Shown: one piece after another, positions 7,469 through 15,963 of the stretch
Layout of the letters: each line of letters starts with the position of its first letter
Position numbering within the stretch: the stretch's first letter is position 1
Made by a program: the position numbers and the translations under genes
Assembly (NCBI RefSeq): GCF_014654895.1
Contig: NZ_BNBE01000003.1
Span: 958,501 to 1,022,500 of the forward strand
Direction of reading: 5' to 3'
From: Streptomyces filamentosus
GTDB taxonomy: Bacteria > Actinomycetota > Actinomycetes > Streptomycetales > Streptomycetaceae
Length of the DNA: 64,000 nt
Notes under the pieces: model-generated
Databases searched by the model: none
What the model saw: the letters and a program-made list of their open reading frames with translations, nothing else
What the model was told of the DNA's origin: nothing

Positions 7469-7518
7469 GGCACCTCGTCTCTGCCGCGCACCACCGGCGC
7501 CGGCACCTCGTGTCTGCC
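7469..7518 (+). repeat. Imperfect direct repeat in the thrS leader
   Basis: The 17-mer GGCACCTCGTSTCTGCC occurs at 7469-7485 and 7502-7518 with one mismatch, between a TAAGAT (7452-7457, possible -10) and the thrS start. It lacks T-box features such as a specifier loop or the conserved T-box sequence. Confidence 0.5.
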
Positions 7519-7542
7519 CGCGCCCCGATGCATGGAGTACCC

Positions 7543-9519
7543 GTGTCCGAAGTCCGTGTGACCGTCCAGACCGCCTCAGGACCCGAGGAGAGGGCGGTGA
7601 GCGCGGGCACCACGGCCGGCGCCCTGTTCGCCGACGACCGCACCGTCATCGCCGCCCGCGTCGCGGGCGAGCTCAAGGACCTCTCGTACGAGCTCGCCGA
7701 CGGCGACGCCGTCGAGGGCGTCGAGATCTCCTCCGAGGACGGCCTCGACATCCTGCGCCACTCGACCGCGCACGTCATGGCGCAGGCCGTGCAGGAGCTC
7801 TTCCCCGAGGCCAAGCTGGGCATCGGCCCGCCGGTCCGGGACGGCTTCTACTACGACTTCGACGTCGAGAAGCCGTTCACGCCCGAGGACCTCAAGGCCA
7901 TCGAGAAGAAGATGCAGGAGATCCAGAAGCGGGGGCAGAAGTTCGCCCGCCGCGTCGTCTCCGACGAGGCCGCCCGCGAGGAGCTCGCCGACGAGCCGTA
8001 CAAGCTGGAGCTCATCGGCATCAAGGGCTCGGCGTCGACCGACGACGGCGCGAACGTCGAGGTGGGCGGCGGCGAGCTGACCATCTACGACAACCTCGAC
8101 GCCAAGACCGGCGAGCTGTGCTGGAAGGACCTCTGCCGCGGTCCCCACCTGCCGACCACCCGGAACATCCCGGCGTTCAAGCTGATGCGCAACGCGGCCG
8201 CCTACTGGCGCGGCAGCGAGAAGAACCCGATGCTCCAGCGCATCTACGGCACCGCGTGGCCGTCGAAGGAGGAGCTCAAGGCCCACCTCGACTTCCTCGC
8301 CGAGGCCGAGAAGCGCGACCACCGCAAGCTGGGCAACGAGCTCGACCTCTTCTCCATCCCGGACGAGATCGGCTCCGGCCTCGCCGTCTTCCACCCCAAG
8401 GGCGGCATCATCCGCCGGGTCATGGAGGACTACTCGCGCAAGCGCCACGAGGAGGAGGGCTACGAGTTCGTCTACTCGCCGCACGCCACCAAGGGCAAGC
8501 TGTTCGAGAAGTCGGGCCACCTCGACTGGTACGCCGAGGGCATGTACCCCCCCATGCAGCTCGACGAGGGCGTGGACTACTACCTCAAGCCCATGAACTG
8601 CCCGATGCACAACCTGATCTTCGACGCGCGAGGACGCTCCTACCGCGAGCTGCCGCTGCGCCTGTTCGAGTTCGGCACCGTGTACCGGTACGAGAAGTCG
8701 GGCGTCGTCCACGGCCTGACCCGGGCCCGCGGCTTCACCCAGGACGACGCGCACATCTACTGCACCCGCGAGCAGATGGCGGAGGAGCTGGACAAGACCC
8801 TCACCTTCGTCCTCAACCTGCTCCGCGATTACGGTCTGACCGACTTCTACCTGGAGCTGTCCACCAAGGACCCGGAGAAGTTCGTCGGCTCCGACGAGGT
8901 GTGGGAGGAGGCCACCGCGGTCCTCCAGCAGGTCGCCGAGAAGCAGGGCCTGCCGCTCACCCCGGACCCGGGCGGCGCCGCCTTCTACGGCCCGAAGATC
9001 TCGGTGCAGGCGCGGGACGCCATCGGCCGCACCTGGCAGATGTCGACCGTGCAGCTCGACTTCAACCTGCCGGAGCGCTTCGACCTGGAGTACACCTCCC
9101 CGGACGGCACCAAGCAGCGCCCGGTCATGATCCACCGTGCGCTCTTCGGCTCGATCGAGCGCTTCTTCGCCGTGCTCCTGGAGCACTACGCGGGCGCCAT
9201 GCCGCCGTGGCTGGCCCCGGTCCAGGCGACCGGCATCCCGATCGGCGACGCGCACGTCGAGTACCTCCAGGAGTTCGCCGCCAAGGCGAAGAAGCAGGGC
9301 CTGCGCGTGGAGGTCGACTCCTCCTCGGACCGGATGCAGAAGAAGATCCGCAACGCGCAGAAGCAGAAGGTCCCCTTCATGGTCATCGCGGGCGACGAGG
9401 ACATGGCCGCCGGCGCCGTCTCCTTCCGCTACCGTGACGGCTCGCAGGAGAACGGCATCCCCGTCGACGAGGCGATCGCCAAGCTCGCCAAGGTCGTCGA
9501 GGACCGCGTCCAGGTCTGA
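7543..9519 (+). CDS. thrS: Threonyl-tRNA synthetase
   Basis: Class II synthetase of 658 residues that charges tRNA-Thr in the cytoplasm. It has the N-terminal TGS domain (about 1-60), the editing domain with HSTAHVMAQA (HxxxH zinc/editing motif), then the catalytic core. Class II motif 2 is visible in FEFGTVYRYEKSGVVHGL, with the adjacent RGFTQDDAHIYC containing catalytic-site residues, and motif 3 in HRALFGSIERFFAVL. The anticodon-binding domain ends the protein. I chose GTG 7543 (VSEVRVTVQTASG) because it gives the family length and has GGAG 6 nt upstream. An in-frame ATG at 7528 would add five residues. Confidence 0.96.
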   Translation: MSEVRVTVQTASGPEERAVSAGTTAGALFADDRTVIAARVAGELKDLSYELADGDAVEGVEISSEDGLDILRHSTAHVMAQAVQELFPEAKLGIGPPVRDGFYYDFDVEKPFTPEDLKAIEKKMQEIQKRGQKFARRVVSDEAAREELADEPYKLELIGIKGSASTDDGANVEVGGGELTIYDNLDAKTGELCWKDLCRGPHLPTTRNIPAFKLMRNAAAYWRGSEKNPMLQRIYGTAWPSKEELKAHLDFLAEAEKRDHRKLGNELDLFSIPDEIGSGLAVFHPKGGIIRRVMEDYSRKRHEEEGYEFVYSPHATKGKLFEKSGHLDWYAEGMYPPMQLDEGVDYYLKPMNCPMHNLIFDARGRSYRELPLRLFEFGTVYRYEKSGVVHGLTRARGFTQDDAHIYCTREQMAEELDKTLTFVLNLLRDYGLTDFYLELSTKDPEKFVGSDEVWEEATAVLQQVAEKQGLPLTPDPGGAAFYGPKISVQARDAIGRTWQMSTVQLDFNLPERFDLEYTSPDGTKQRPVMIHRALFGSIERFFAVLLEHYAGAMPPWLAPVQATGIPIGDAHVEYLQEFAAKAKKQGLRVEVDSSSDRMQKKIRNAQKQKVPFMVIAGDEDMAAGAVSFRYRDGSQENGIPVDEAIAKLAKVVEDRVQV

Positions 9520-9533
9520 CGGCCGCAGCGCCC

Positions 9534-10250
9534 TCAGGAGGCCCCCGGGGAATCCCCCCGGGGGCCTTCCCCGTCCCGGTGGCCGCCCGCCGGCTTCTCG
9601 TCCTCCCGGGTGAACGCCTGGATCAGCCACGAGGAGAAGGAACCCGTCACCGCGCCGAGCAGGGCCAGGCCGCAGGCCATCAGGCCGACGGCGACGACCC
9701 GGCCGACGGGGGTCACCGGGGCCACGTCGCCGTAGCCGACCGTCGCCAGGGTGGCGCAGGCCCACCAGACCGAGTCGCCGAAGGTGACGATCGTGGCGCC
9801 GGGGGCGTCGGCCTCGTGGTGGTAGACGGTGAGGGCGGCGGCGAAGCCGAGCAGGGAGACGGAGAGCCCGGAGTAGACCATGACCCGGGCGTAGAGGCTG
9901 AGCCGCGGCTGGTCGCGGCGCCGCTGGACCCGGTCGTAGAGGGTCACCATCCGGACCGGGCGCAGCAGCGGCAGGACCAGGACGACCGTGTCCATGAGGT
10001 GGGTGCGGACGAAGCGGAGCGGGCGCAGGCCGCTGAGCCGGAGGCGTACCGCGTAGTCGGTGACGAAGACCGCCCAGGAGCCGAGGACGACGCCGACGCA
10101 GAGGTCCACCCCGAGCCGCGGGAGGTGGTCGCGGGCGAGGACCCGGACCGCGTACCCGGCGAGGTAGGCGACGGAGGCCACGGCGAGCGGCAGCTCCATG
10201 CGTCGGTCCCAGCGTTCCTGGCGGGGCGGTTTCGGGGGCCTTTCGCTCAT
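9534..10250 (-). CDS. Two-pore-loop type potassium channel protein
   Basis: Membrane protein of 238 residues with the K+ selectivity filter TVGYGD (170-175) preceded by a pore helix (GDSVWWACATLA) and followed by an inner helix (VVAVGLMACGLALLGAVTGSFSSWL). The N-terminal part (about 18-140) carries several more membrane segments and an Arg-rich segment (RLRLSGLRPLRFVRTHL), giving a Kv-like six-helix layout. No cytoplasmic TrkA-N/RCK domain is present. ATG 10250 (MSERPPKPP) follows a weak purine stretch. It is divergent from the HIT gene, 77 bp apart. The last residues (GEGPRGDSPGAS) are specified by the thrS terminator hairpin. Confidence 0.85.
   Translation of the reverse strand: MSERPPKPPRQERWDRRMELPLAVASVAYLAGYAVRVLARDHLPRLGVDLCVGVVLGSWAVFVTDYAVRLRLSGLRPLRFVRTHLMDTVVLVLPLLRPVRMVTLYDRVQRRRDQPRLSLYARVMVYSGLSVSLLGFAAALTVYHHEADAPGATIVTFGDSVWWACATLATVGYGDVAPVTPVGRVVAVGLMACGLALLGAVTGSFSSWLIQAFTREDEKPAGGHRDGEGPRGDSPGAS
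9539..9567 (+). terminator. thrS terminator, inside the 3' end of the convergent channel gene
   Basis: 12-bp stem (9539-9550 with 9556-9567), loop AATCC, followed by TCC. It lies wholly within the last codons of the convergent ion-channel gene (stop at 9536-9534), so the hairpin also encodes that protein's C-terminal tail. Confidence 0.75.
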
Positions 10251-10327
10251 CGGATCAGGATCACCCGGGGCGGCTTCCCGCGCCCCGCCGACACGTTCCG
10301 AACGGGCGACGCAATATGCTGCACAGC

Positions 10328-10879
10328 ATGACGACTGAGCCGGAGCAGCAGATCGGAGTGGGGGCGCCGGACGCGTTCCAGCGCCTGTGGACACCCCACC
10401 GGATGGCGTACATCCAGGGGGAGAACAAGCCGACCGGACCGGGGGCCGACGACGGCTGTCCGTTCTGCTCGATCCCGGCGAAATCGGACGAGGACGGGCT
10501 GGTGATCGCCCGCGGCGAGAGCGTGTACGCGGTCCTCAACCTCTACCCGTACAACGGTGGCCACCTGATGGTCGTCCCGTACCGGCACGTCGCCGACTAC
10601 ACGGACCTGGACGCGGCGGAGACCGCCGAGCTGGGTGACTTCACCAAGCGGGCGATGATCGCCCTGCGGGCGGCGTCGGGCGCGCACGGCTTCAACATCG
10701 GCATGAACCAGGGCGCCGTCGCGGGCGCCGGGATCGCCGCCCACCTGCACCAGCACGTGGTGCCGCGCTGGGGCGGGGACACCAACTTCATGCCGGTCGT
10801 CGGCCACACCAAGGTGCTGCCGCAGCTCCTGGCAGACACCCGGAAGATGCTGGCCGACGCCTGGCCGGCCACCCTCTGA
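10328..10879 (+). CDS. HIT-family nucleotide-binding hydrolase/phosphorylase
   Basis: Cytoplasmic histidine-triad protein of 183 residues. The HIT motif is HLHQHVVP (139-146), the middle histidine being the nucleotidyl acceptor. CPFC (44-47), with the triad region, suggests the zinc-binding, Ap4A phosphorylase-like (AP4A/HIT) subgroup found in actinobacteria. Substrates are likely dinucleoside polyphosphates or nucleotide conjugates, but are not determined by sequence. The start at ATG 10328 (MTTEPEQQ) is preferred over ATG 10316, which lies inside a TATGCT -10-like hexamer (10315-10320). The short gap suggests a leaderless transcript. The gene ends at a 19-bp bidirectional terminator. Confidence 0.9.
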   Translation: MTTEPEQQIGVGAPDAFQRLWTPHRMAYIQGENKPTGPGADDGCPFCSIPAKSDEDGLVIARGESVYAVLNLYPYNGGHLMVVPYRHVADYTDLDAAETAELGDFTKRAMIALRAASGAHGFNIGMNQGAVAGAGIAAHLHQHVVPRWGGDTNFMPVVGHTKVLPQLLADTRKMLADAWPATL

Positions 10880-10910
10880 CCGCTGCTCCCGTCCCCCCTC
10901 CGTCTCTTCC

Positions 10911-10952
10911 CGCCGTACGGCCCCGGGGCGCCCGCCCCGGGGCCGTACGGCG
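10911..10952. terminator. Bidirectional terminator between HIT and membrane-protein genes
   Basis: Perfect 19-bp stem (10911-10929 with 10934-10952), 4-nt loop GCCC, ending at the base before the stop codon of the convergent gene. Confidence 0.85.
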
Positions 10953-12611
10953 TCACGCGTCGTAGACGTCGGCCTTCTTCGGGCCGGGCTCCTGCACGTT
11001 CCCCCCGAGGACGAGGGAGCGGTTGGTGAAGCGCTCGGTGTCGACGTTGTGCTCGTCGAGGAAGCGGATGGTCGCCGTGTGGACGGCGCGCAGCACGGGC
11101 GTGGCCATGCGGATGGCGTCGTCGGCCATGAAGCGGTTCTTCCACAGCGGGCCCGCCCACACGTGCCGGAGGCCGAAGGGCTCGGGCAGGCTCATCTTGC
11201 CGCCGAGGAACTCCAGGACCGGCGGGTACCAGGTGAGCGGGGCGCGGACGGCGAGCCGGACGATGTCGTCGGTGCCGAGCAGCGGCTGCGGGATCTCCTT
11301 CGTCTCCCAGAAGCGGACGGTCTTGGAGACCTCCTTGGTCTTCGCCTTGGGCTTGGTGGTGAAGAGGCCGTGCACGGGGCCGAGGGCGTGGCCGGTGACC
11401 TCGATGCGCAGGGTGTGGTGGAGGGAGGTGACGGTCACCATCATGGTGAGGACCACGTTGCCGTCCCAGAGCGTGAACTGGACGCCCAGGTAGTGGCGGT
11501 TGCCGGCGTCGAACTGCTGCTCGTTGCAGATCCGCTGTATCTCGTGCGGCTTGACCTGGTAGTGCACGATGTTGTCGCCCTCGGGGCGGCTGACCTCGTC
11601 CGCGCCCTCGCCGACCGGGGAGACGATCCAGTGCTTGACGGTCGGCTTGGGGAAGCCGGTCTTCAGCGCGCCGCGCTCCAGCAGGGTGAGCTGGTCGTGG
11701 ATCTTGCGGACCAGGTCCCAGGCGCGGAAGTCGTGGATCTCGCGGCCGGCCGCGGGGACCAGCTCCTCGGCGAGGGTCCAGCTGCCCCAGCGGGGGCCGA
11801 GGCCGAGGATGCCCTTGGGGCCGGCGTAGAAGACCACGTTGGACTGCTGCTCGGCGGAGAGCTTCTCCAGGTTGAGCCGCAGCTCCTCCGCGGACTTCTG
11901 GCCCGGGTCGCTGGGGACCGACTTGGGGACGTGGGCGCTGACCCCGCCGCCGCTGAGCAGTCCGGTCCAGCGCTCGCGGAGGTCCACGGCGGCCTTGAGG
12001 CAGACCCGGCTCGCGAGCATCCAGCCGGCGACCGGGGCGACGATCATCGCCCGCAGGTAGTTGGGCAGCAGGCCGTCGAAGGGGAGCTTGAGCAGGACGA
12101 GGAGGGCGAACAGGCCCGCCGCGAACAGCAGGGCGGTGCCGATGGCGCTGGTCCGCTTGTTCTGGGAGCCGGCGGCCGTGCGGCGCAGGTGGATCACGCC
12201 GAGCCAGAGCAGCAGGCCGGGCAGGAAGAGCACCCCGCAGAAGAAGGTGATCAGGGTGAGCTTGATGTCGCGCTGCCGCCGGATGTGGGTGGCGGCCAGG
12301 CAGTGCTCCACGATCGGCTGCGGCTCGGCGCCGAAGGACTGGATGAGGGCCTTGCGGCCGCCGCCGAGCATGCGGACCTGCACGGCCCGGGAGAACGCCT
12401 CGCCGAGGTCGGGGCGGAAGAGCTTCTCCCACTTCCCCTTCTTCACCCCGGTCTTGTAGTACTCGTTGTCGGCTTCCTGGATGGTCTCCAGGGGGCTGTC
12501 CCGGTACGCGGCCGAGGCCAGCGCGTTCGTCGCCCCGGTCATCCCGCTGCCGCCCTGGAGCGGGATCTGTGCCCCCGGTCCGAAACCGTCGATCGCCACT
12601 TCCGCCCCCAT
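10953..12611 (-). CDS. Conserved actinobacterial membrane protein of unknown function
   Basis: Predicted 552-residue protein that I cannot assign to a family. It has a soluble N-terminal region (about 1-115), three membrane segments (about 117-142, 156-175 and 183-205), and a large C-terminal cytoplasmic part (about 206-552) without a visible catalytic motif. That region contains repeated hydrophobic strand-like segments (VQFTLWDGNVVLTMMVTVTSLHHTLRIEVTG) and ends in a charged tail. Start ATG 12611 gives MGAEVAIDGFGPG. Two perfect DnaA boxes lie 103-134 bp upstream in its presumed promoter region. It shares the bidirectional terminator with the HIT gene. Confidence 0.7.
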   Translation of the reverse strand: MGAEVAIDGFGPGAQIPLQGGSGMTGATNALASAAYRDSPLETIQEADNEYYKTGVKKGKWEKLFRPDLGEAFSRAVQVRMLGGGRKALIQSFGAEPQPIVEHCLAATHIRRQRDIKLTLITFFCGVLFLPGLLLWLGVIHLRRTAAGSQNKRTSAIGTALLFAAGLFALLVLLKLPFDGLLPNYLRAMIVAPVAGWMLASRVCLKAAVDLRERWTGLLSGGGVSAHVPKSVPSDPGQKSAEELRLNLEKLSAEQQSNVVFYAGPKGILGLGPRWGSWTLAEELVPAAGREIHDFRAWDLVRKIHDQLTLLERGALKTGFPKPTVKHWIVSPVGEGADEVSRPEGDNIVHYQVKPHEIQRICNEQQFDAGNRHYLGVQFTLWDGNVVLTMMVTVTSLHHTLRIEVTGHALGPVHGLFTTKPKAKTKEVSKTVRFWETKEIPQPLLGTDDIVRLAVRAPLTWYPPVLEFLGGKMSLPEPFGLRHVWAGPLWKNRFMADDAIRMATPVLRAVHTATIRFLDEHNVDTERFTNRSLVLGGNVQEPGPKKADVYDA

Positions 12612-12713
12612 CACCGCGATTACCTGTGCGGGCTGTTCCCGACTGCCGCGCCCCGCACACCTTCCGAGCTGGGCACCACAGCGTAACCGGGCGGCGTGGT
12701 ATGCGTCACCGGC

Positions 12714-12745
12714 TGTGGACAACCCCGGCCGGAAGCTGTGGACAA
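12714..12745 (-). promoter_or_regulatory. Pair of perfect DnaA boxes
   Basis: TTGTCCACA, the actinobacterial DnaA-box consensus, occurs twice on the minus strand (12722-12714 and 12745-12737), same orientation, 23 bp apart. Both are in the 198-bp intergenic region upstream of the 552-residue membrane protein gene and downstream of the EF-G-like gene. Confidence 0.65.
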
Positions 12746-12809
12746 GGCTGACCGGAACCCGTCCGCCCGGTGCGGCCCGGACGGGCGGGAAGAGCCGGCG
12801 CCGCGTCAA

Positions 12810-15017
12810 CTAGGAAGCCCTCGGGTCCTGTTCGCGCAGCCGCTCGGCGATCTGAGGGGGCATCGGCTCGTGCCGGGCGTAGCTGCGGTCGAAGCGGCCC
12901 GTACCGTGCGAGACGGACCGCAGGTCGACCGCGTACCGCCCGATCTCGACCTCCGGGACCTCGGCCCGCACGACCGTGCGGCCCGGCCCGGCCCCGTCGG
13001 TGCCGACGACCCGTCCGCGCCGGCCGGAGAGGTCGCTCATCACCGCGCCGACGTACTCGTCGGGCACCAGCACCCGCACCTCGGCGACCGGCTCCAGGAG
13101 GTGCACCGGGGCCTCCGCGGCCGCCTCCCGCAGGGCGAGCGCCCCGGCCGTCTGGAAGGCGGCGTCCGAGGAGTCGACCGAGTGGGCCTTGCCGTCCCTG
13201 AGAGTGACCCGGACGTCCACCAGCGGGTGCCCGGCGGCCACCCCGCGGGCCGCCTGGGCCCGTACGCCCTTCTCCACGGAGGCGATGAACGGCCGGGGGA
13301 CCGCGCCGCCCACCACCTTGTCCACGAACTCGATGCCGCTGCCCGGCGGCAGCGGCTCGACGTCGATCTCGCAGATCGCGAACTGGCCGTGCCCGCCGGA
13401 CTGTTTGACGTGCCGTCCGCGGCCCGAGGCGGGCGCCCCGAAGGTCTCGCGCAGCGGCACCCGGTACGGCACGGAGTCCACCCGCACCCCGTGGCGGCCG
13501 CGCAGCCGCTCCAGGACGACGTCCTGGTGGGCCTCGCCCAGGCACCACAGCACCACCTGCCCGGTGTCCTGGTTCTGTTCGAGGCGGAGGGTCGGGTCCT
13601 CGGCGACCAGCTTGGCCAGCCCCTGCGAGAGCCGGTCCTCGTCGGCCTTGGAGTGCGCCTCGACGGCGAGCGGCAGCAGCGGCTCGGGCATGGTCCACGC
13701 CTCGATGAGCAGCGGGTCGTCCGGGGCGGAGAGGGTGTCGCCGGTCTCCGCGCGGGCGAGCCGGGCCACGCACGCCAGGTCCCCGGCGACGCAGTGCGCC
13801 ATCGGCCGCTGCTGCTTGCCGAAGGGCGAGGTGAGGGCGCCGACCCGCTCGTCGGCGTCGTGGTCCTCGTGCCCCCGGTCGGCCAGGCCGTGTCCCGAGA
13901 CGTGCACGGTCAGGTCGGGGCGCAGGGTGCCGGAGAAGACCCGCACCAGGGAGATCCGGCCCTGGTAGGGATCGGCGGTGGTCTTCACGACCTCGGCGGC
14001 CAGCGGCCCGTCCGGGTCGCAGACGAGCGGGGGCCGGGGCTCGCCGGAGGGGGTGGTGACGGCGCGCGGCGCGTGTTCCGACGGGTCGGGGAAGCCGCGG
14101 GTGATCAGCTCCAGGAGCTCGACGGTCCCGAGGCCCTGGCTCCCGCCGTCGGCGGCGGGGGCGGCGGCCAGCACCGGGTGGAAACCGCCCCGGGCGACCG
14201 CCTTCTCCAGGTCGCCGGTCAGGGTCTCGGCGTCGATCTCCTCGCCGCCGAGATAGCGGTCCATCAGGGTCTCGTCCTCGCTCTCGGCGATGATCCCCTC
14301 GATGAGCCGGGCCCGCGCCGCGGCGAGGCGCTCCCGGTCGGCCCCGTCGGGCGGCAGCTCGCGCCGTACGCCCGTGGAGTAGTCGAGCACCCGCCCCGTC
14401 AGGAGGCCGGTGAGACCGGTCGCGGGGGCGTGTCCGTCGGACCCCTCGGGGCCGAGCACGGGCAGATAGAGGGGGAGGACGGCGTCGGGGTCGTCCCCGC
14501 CGAAGAGCCCCGCGCAGACCTCGGTCAGCTCGGCGAAGCCGGTACGGGCCGTGTCGAGGTGCGTGACGACGAGCGCGCGGGGCATCCCGACGGCCGCGCA
14601 CTCCTCCCAGACCGCCCGGGTGGAGGCGGCGACCGCGTCCGCCTCCTGGGCCGCCGAGACGACGAAGAGGGCCGCGTCCGCCGCGCGCAGACCGGCCCTC
14701 AGCTCCCCGACGAAGTCGGCGTACCCGGGGGTGTCGAGCAGATTGATCTTGAAGCCCCGCCACTCGACCGGCACGAGGGAGAGCTGGACGGAGCGGTGCC
14801 GGCGGTGCTCGATCTCGTCGTGGTCCGAGACGGTCGCGCCGTCCTCGACCCGCCCCGGCCGGACCAGTGCCCCCGCCGTCTGGGCCAGTGCCTCCACGAG
14901 GGTCGTCTTGCCCGAACCGCTGTGGCCGACCAGCACCACGTTCCGTATCTCCGAGGGCCGGTCGGCCGTCGGTGCCCTGCCGGCGGCTCCGGCGGGGGTG
15001 TGCGCCTTGTCGCCCAT
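12810..15017 (-). CDS. fusA2: Elongation factor G-like protein EF-G2
   Basis: EF-G paralogue of 735 residues, not the main translocase. G1 is GHSGSGKT (31-38) and G3 is DTPG (95-98). G4 is THLD (152-155) instead of NKxD, and the switch I region reads HRRHRSVQ instead of the usual RGIT, so GTP recognition and hydrolysis are probably altered. Domains II-V follow, ending in FDRSYARHEPMPPQIAERL. Actinobacterial EF-G2 proteins are known to be poor or inactive in ribosome-dependent GTP hydrolysis, and their role is unsettled. Start ATG 15017 (MGDKAHTPAG) has GGAGGACC just upstream. It is transcribed divergently from the phosphatidylinositol operon. Confidence 0.88.
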   Translation of the reverse strand: MGDKAHTPAGAAGRAPTADRPSEIRNVVLVGHSGSGKTTLVEALAQTAGALVRPGRVEDGATVSDHDEIEHRRHRSVQLSLVPVEWRGFKINLLDTPGYADFVGELRAGLRAADAALFVVSAAQEADAVAASTRAVWEECAAVGMPRALVVTHLDTARTGFAELTEVCAGLFGGDDPDAVLPLYLPVLGPEGSDGHAPATGLTGLLTGRVLDYSTGVRRELPPDGADRERLAAARARLIEGIIAESEDETLMDRYLGGEEIDAETLTGDLEKAVARGGFHPVLAAAPAADGGSQGLGTVELLELITRGFPDPSEHAPRAVTTPSGEPRPPLVCDPDGPLAAEVVKTTADPYQGRISLVRVFSGTLRPDLTVHVSGHGLADRGHEDHDADERVGALTSPFGKQQRPMAHCVAGDLACVARLARAETGDTLSAPDDPLLIEAWTMPEPLLPLAVEAHSKADEDRLSQGLAKLVAEDPTLRLEQNQDTGQVVLWCLGEAHQDVVLERLRGRHGVRVDSVPYRVPLRETFGAPASGRGRHVKQSGGHGQFAICEIDVEPLPPGSGIEFVDKVVGGAVPRPFIASVEKGVRAQAARGVAAGHPLVDVRVTLRDGKAHSVDSSDAAFQTAGALALREAAAEAPVHLLEPVAEVRVLVPDEYVGAVMSDLSGRRGRVVGTDGAGPGRTVVRAEVPEVEIGRYAVDLRSVSHGTGRFDRSYARHEPMPPQIAERLREQDPRAS

Positions 15018-15118
15018 GGTGGTCCTCCCGGCGATGGGACGGTGAGGGTGCGCGGGCGCGGGGGAGCGGCTTCGCGGTGCGGCTCCGGCGGAGCCCGCGG
15101 TGCTCCTTCGAGCTTTGC

Positions 15119-15160
15119 ACCGCCACGGGGACCCGTCCAACCGCCACCGGGACGCGTCCA
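15119..15160. repeat. Tandem 21-bp repeat between EF-G2 and the PI operon
   Basis: Two adjacent 21-bp units (15119-15139 and 15140-15160) starting ACCGCCAC and ending CGTCCA differ at two positions. It sits mid-way in the 283-bp divergent intergenic region. A TACGAT (15242-15247) further right is the likely -10 for pgsA. Confidence 0.6.
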
Positions 15161-15300
15161 TACGTCGTACTCCGGGGCGCCCCCAGGGGGACGCCGACGC
15201 GACGGGGCGGGTGCGCTCCCGTGCGCCGCCACGCGCGTGGCTACGATGGGTGAGCCGGTGGTCATGGGACCGCGCGGCCCGCCGAAACCTCGGGAAGGCC

Positions 15301-15963
15301 ATGCTGAACAAGTACGCGCGTGCGTTTTTTACGCGTGTCCTCACACCGTTCGCCGCGTTTCTGCTCCGCCGGGGGGTCAGCCCCGACGCCGTGACGCTGA
15401 TCGGCACGGCGGGAGTGGTCGCCGGGGCGCTGGTCTTCTTCCCCCGGGGCGAGTTCTTCTGGGGCACGATCGTCATCACCCTCTTCGTCTTCTCCGACCT
15501 CGTCGACGGCAACATGGCCCGGCAGGCCGGGATCTCCAGCCGCTGGGGCGCCTTCCTCGACTCGACCCTCGACCGGGTCGCCGACGGGGCGATCTTCGGA
15601 GGCTTCGCCCTCTGGTACGCGGGCAAGGGCGACGACAACGTCCTGTGCGCGGTGGCGATCTTCTGTCTGGCGAGCGGCCAGGTCGTCTCGTACACCAAGG
15701 CGCGTGGCGAATCGATTGGCCTGCCCGTCGCGGTGAACGGCCTGATCGAGCGGGCCGAGCGCCTGGTGATCTCGCTGGTCGCCGCCGGCCTCGCCGGACT
15801 GCACGCCTTCGGCGTGCCCGGGGTCGACGTGCTGCTGCCCGTCGCGCTGTGGATCGTGGCCGTCGGATCGGCCGTGACCCTGGGCCAGCGGGTCGTGACG
15901 GTACGCAGGGAATCCGCGGAGGCGGACGCCGCCGCGGCCGGGGGAAGCGGAGCGGCGACGTGA
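15301..15963 (+). CDS. pgsA: Phosphatidylinositol phosphate synthase (CDP-alcohol phosphatidyltransferase)
   Basis: Membrane enzyme of 220 residues that transfers the phosphatidyl group of CDP-diacylglycerol to inositol-3-phosphate, the actinobacterial route to PI. The complete CDP-alcohol phosphatidyltransferase signature is present: D66-x2-D69-G70-x2-A73-R74-x8-G83-x3-D87-x3-D91. About six membrane helices can be seen, with a charged cytoplasmic tail. Start ATG 15301, with GGGAAGG just upstream. It is first in an operon with the acyltransferase and mannosyltransferase that use its product. Its TGA overlaps a vestigial GTG (see the 26-bp duplication at 15958). Confidence 0.92.
   Translation: MLNKYARAFFTRVLTPFAAFLLRRGVSPDAVTLIGTAGVVAGALVFFPRGEFFWGTIVITLFVFSDLVDGNMARQAGISSRWGAFLDSTLDRVADGAIFGGFALWYAGKGDDNVLCAVAIFCLASGQVVSYTKARGESIGLPVAVNGLIERAERLVISLVAAGLAGLHAFGVPGVDVLLPVALWIVAVGSAVTLGQRVVTVRRESAEADAAAAGGSGAAT

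Noticed and set aside
7426..7542. T-box riboswitch for thrS
   Set aside because: No specifier loop, no conserved T-box sequence and no terminator/antiterminator pair.
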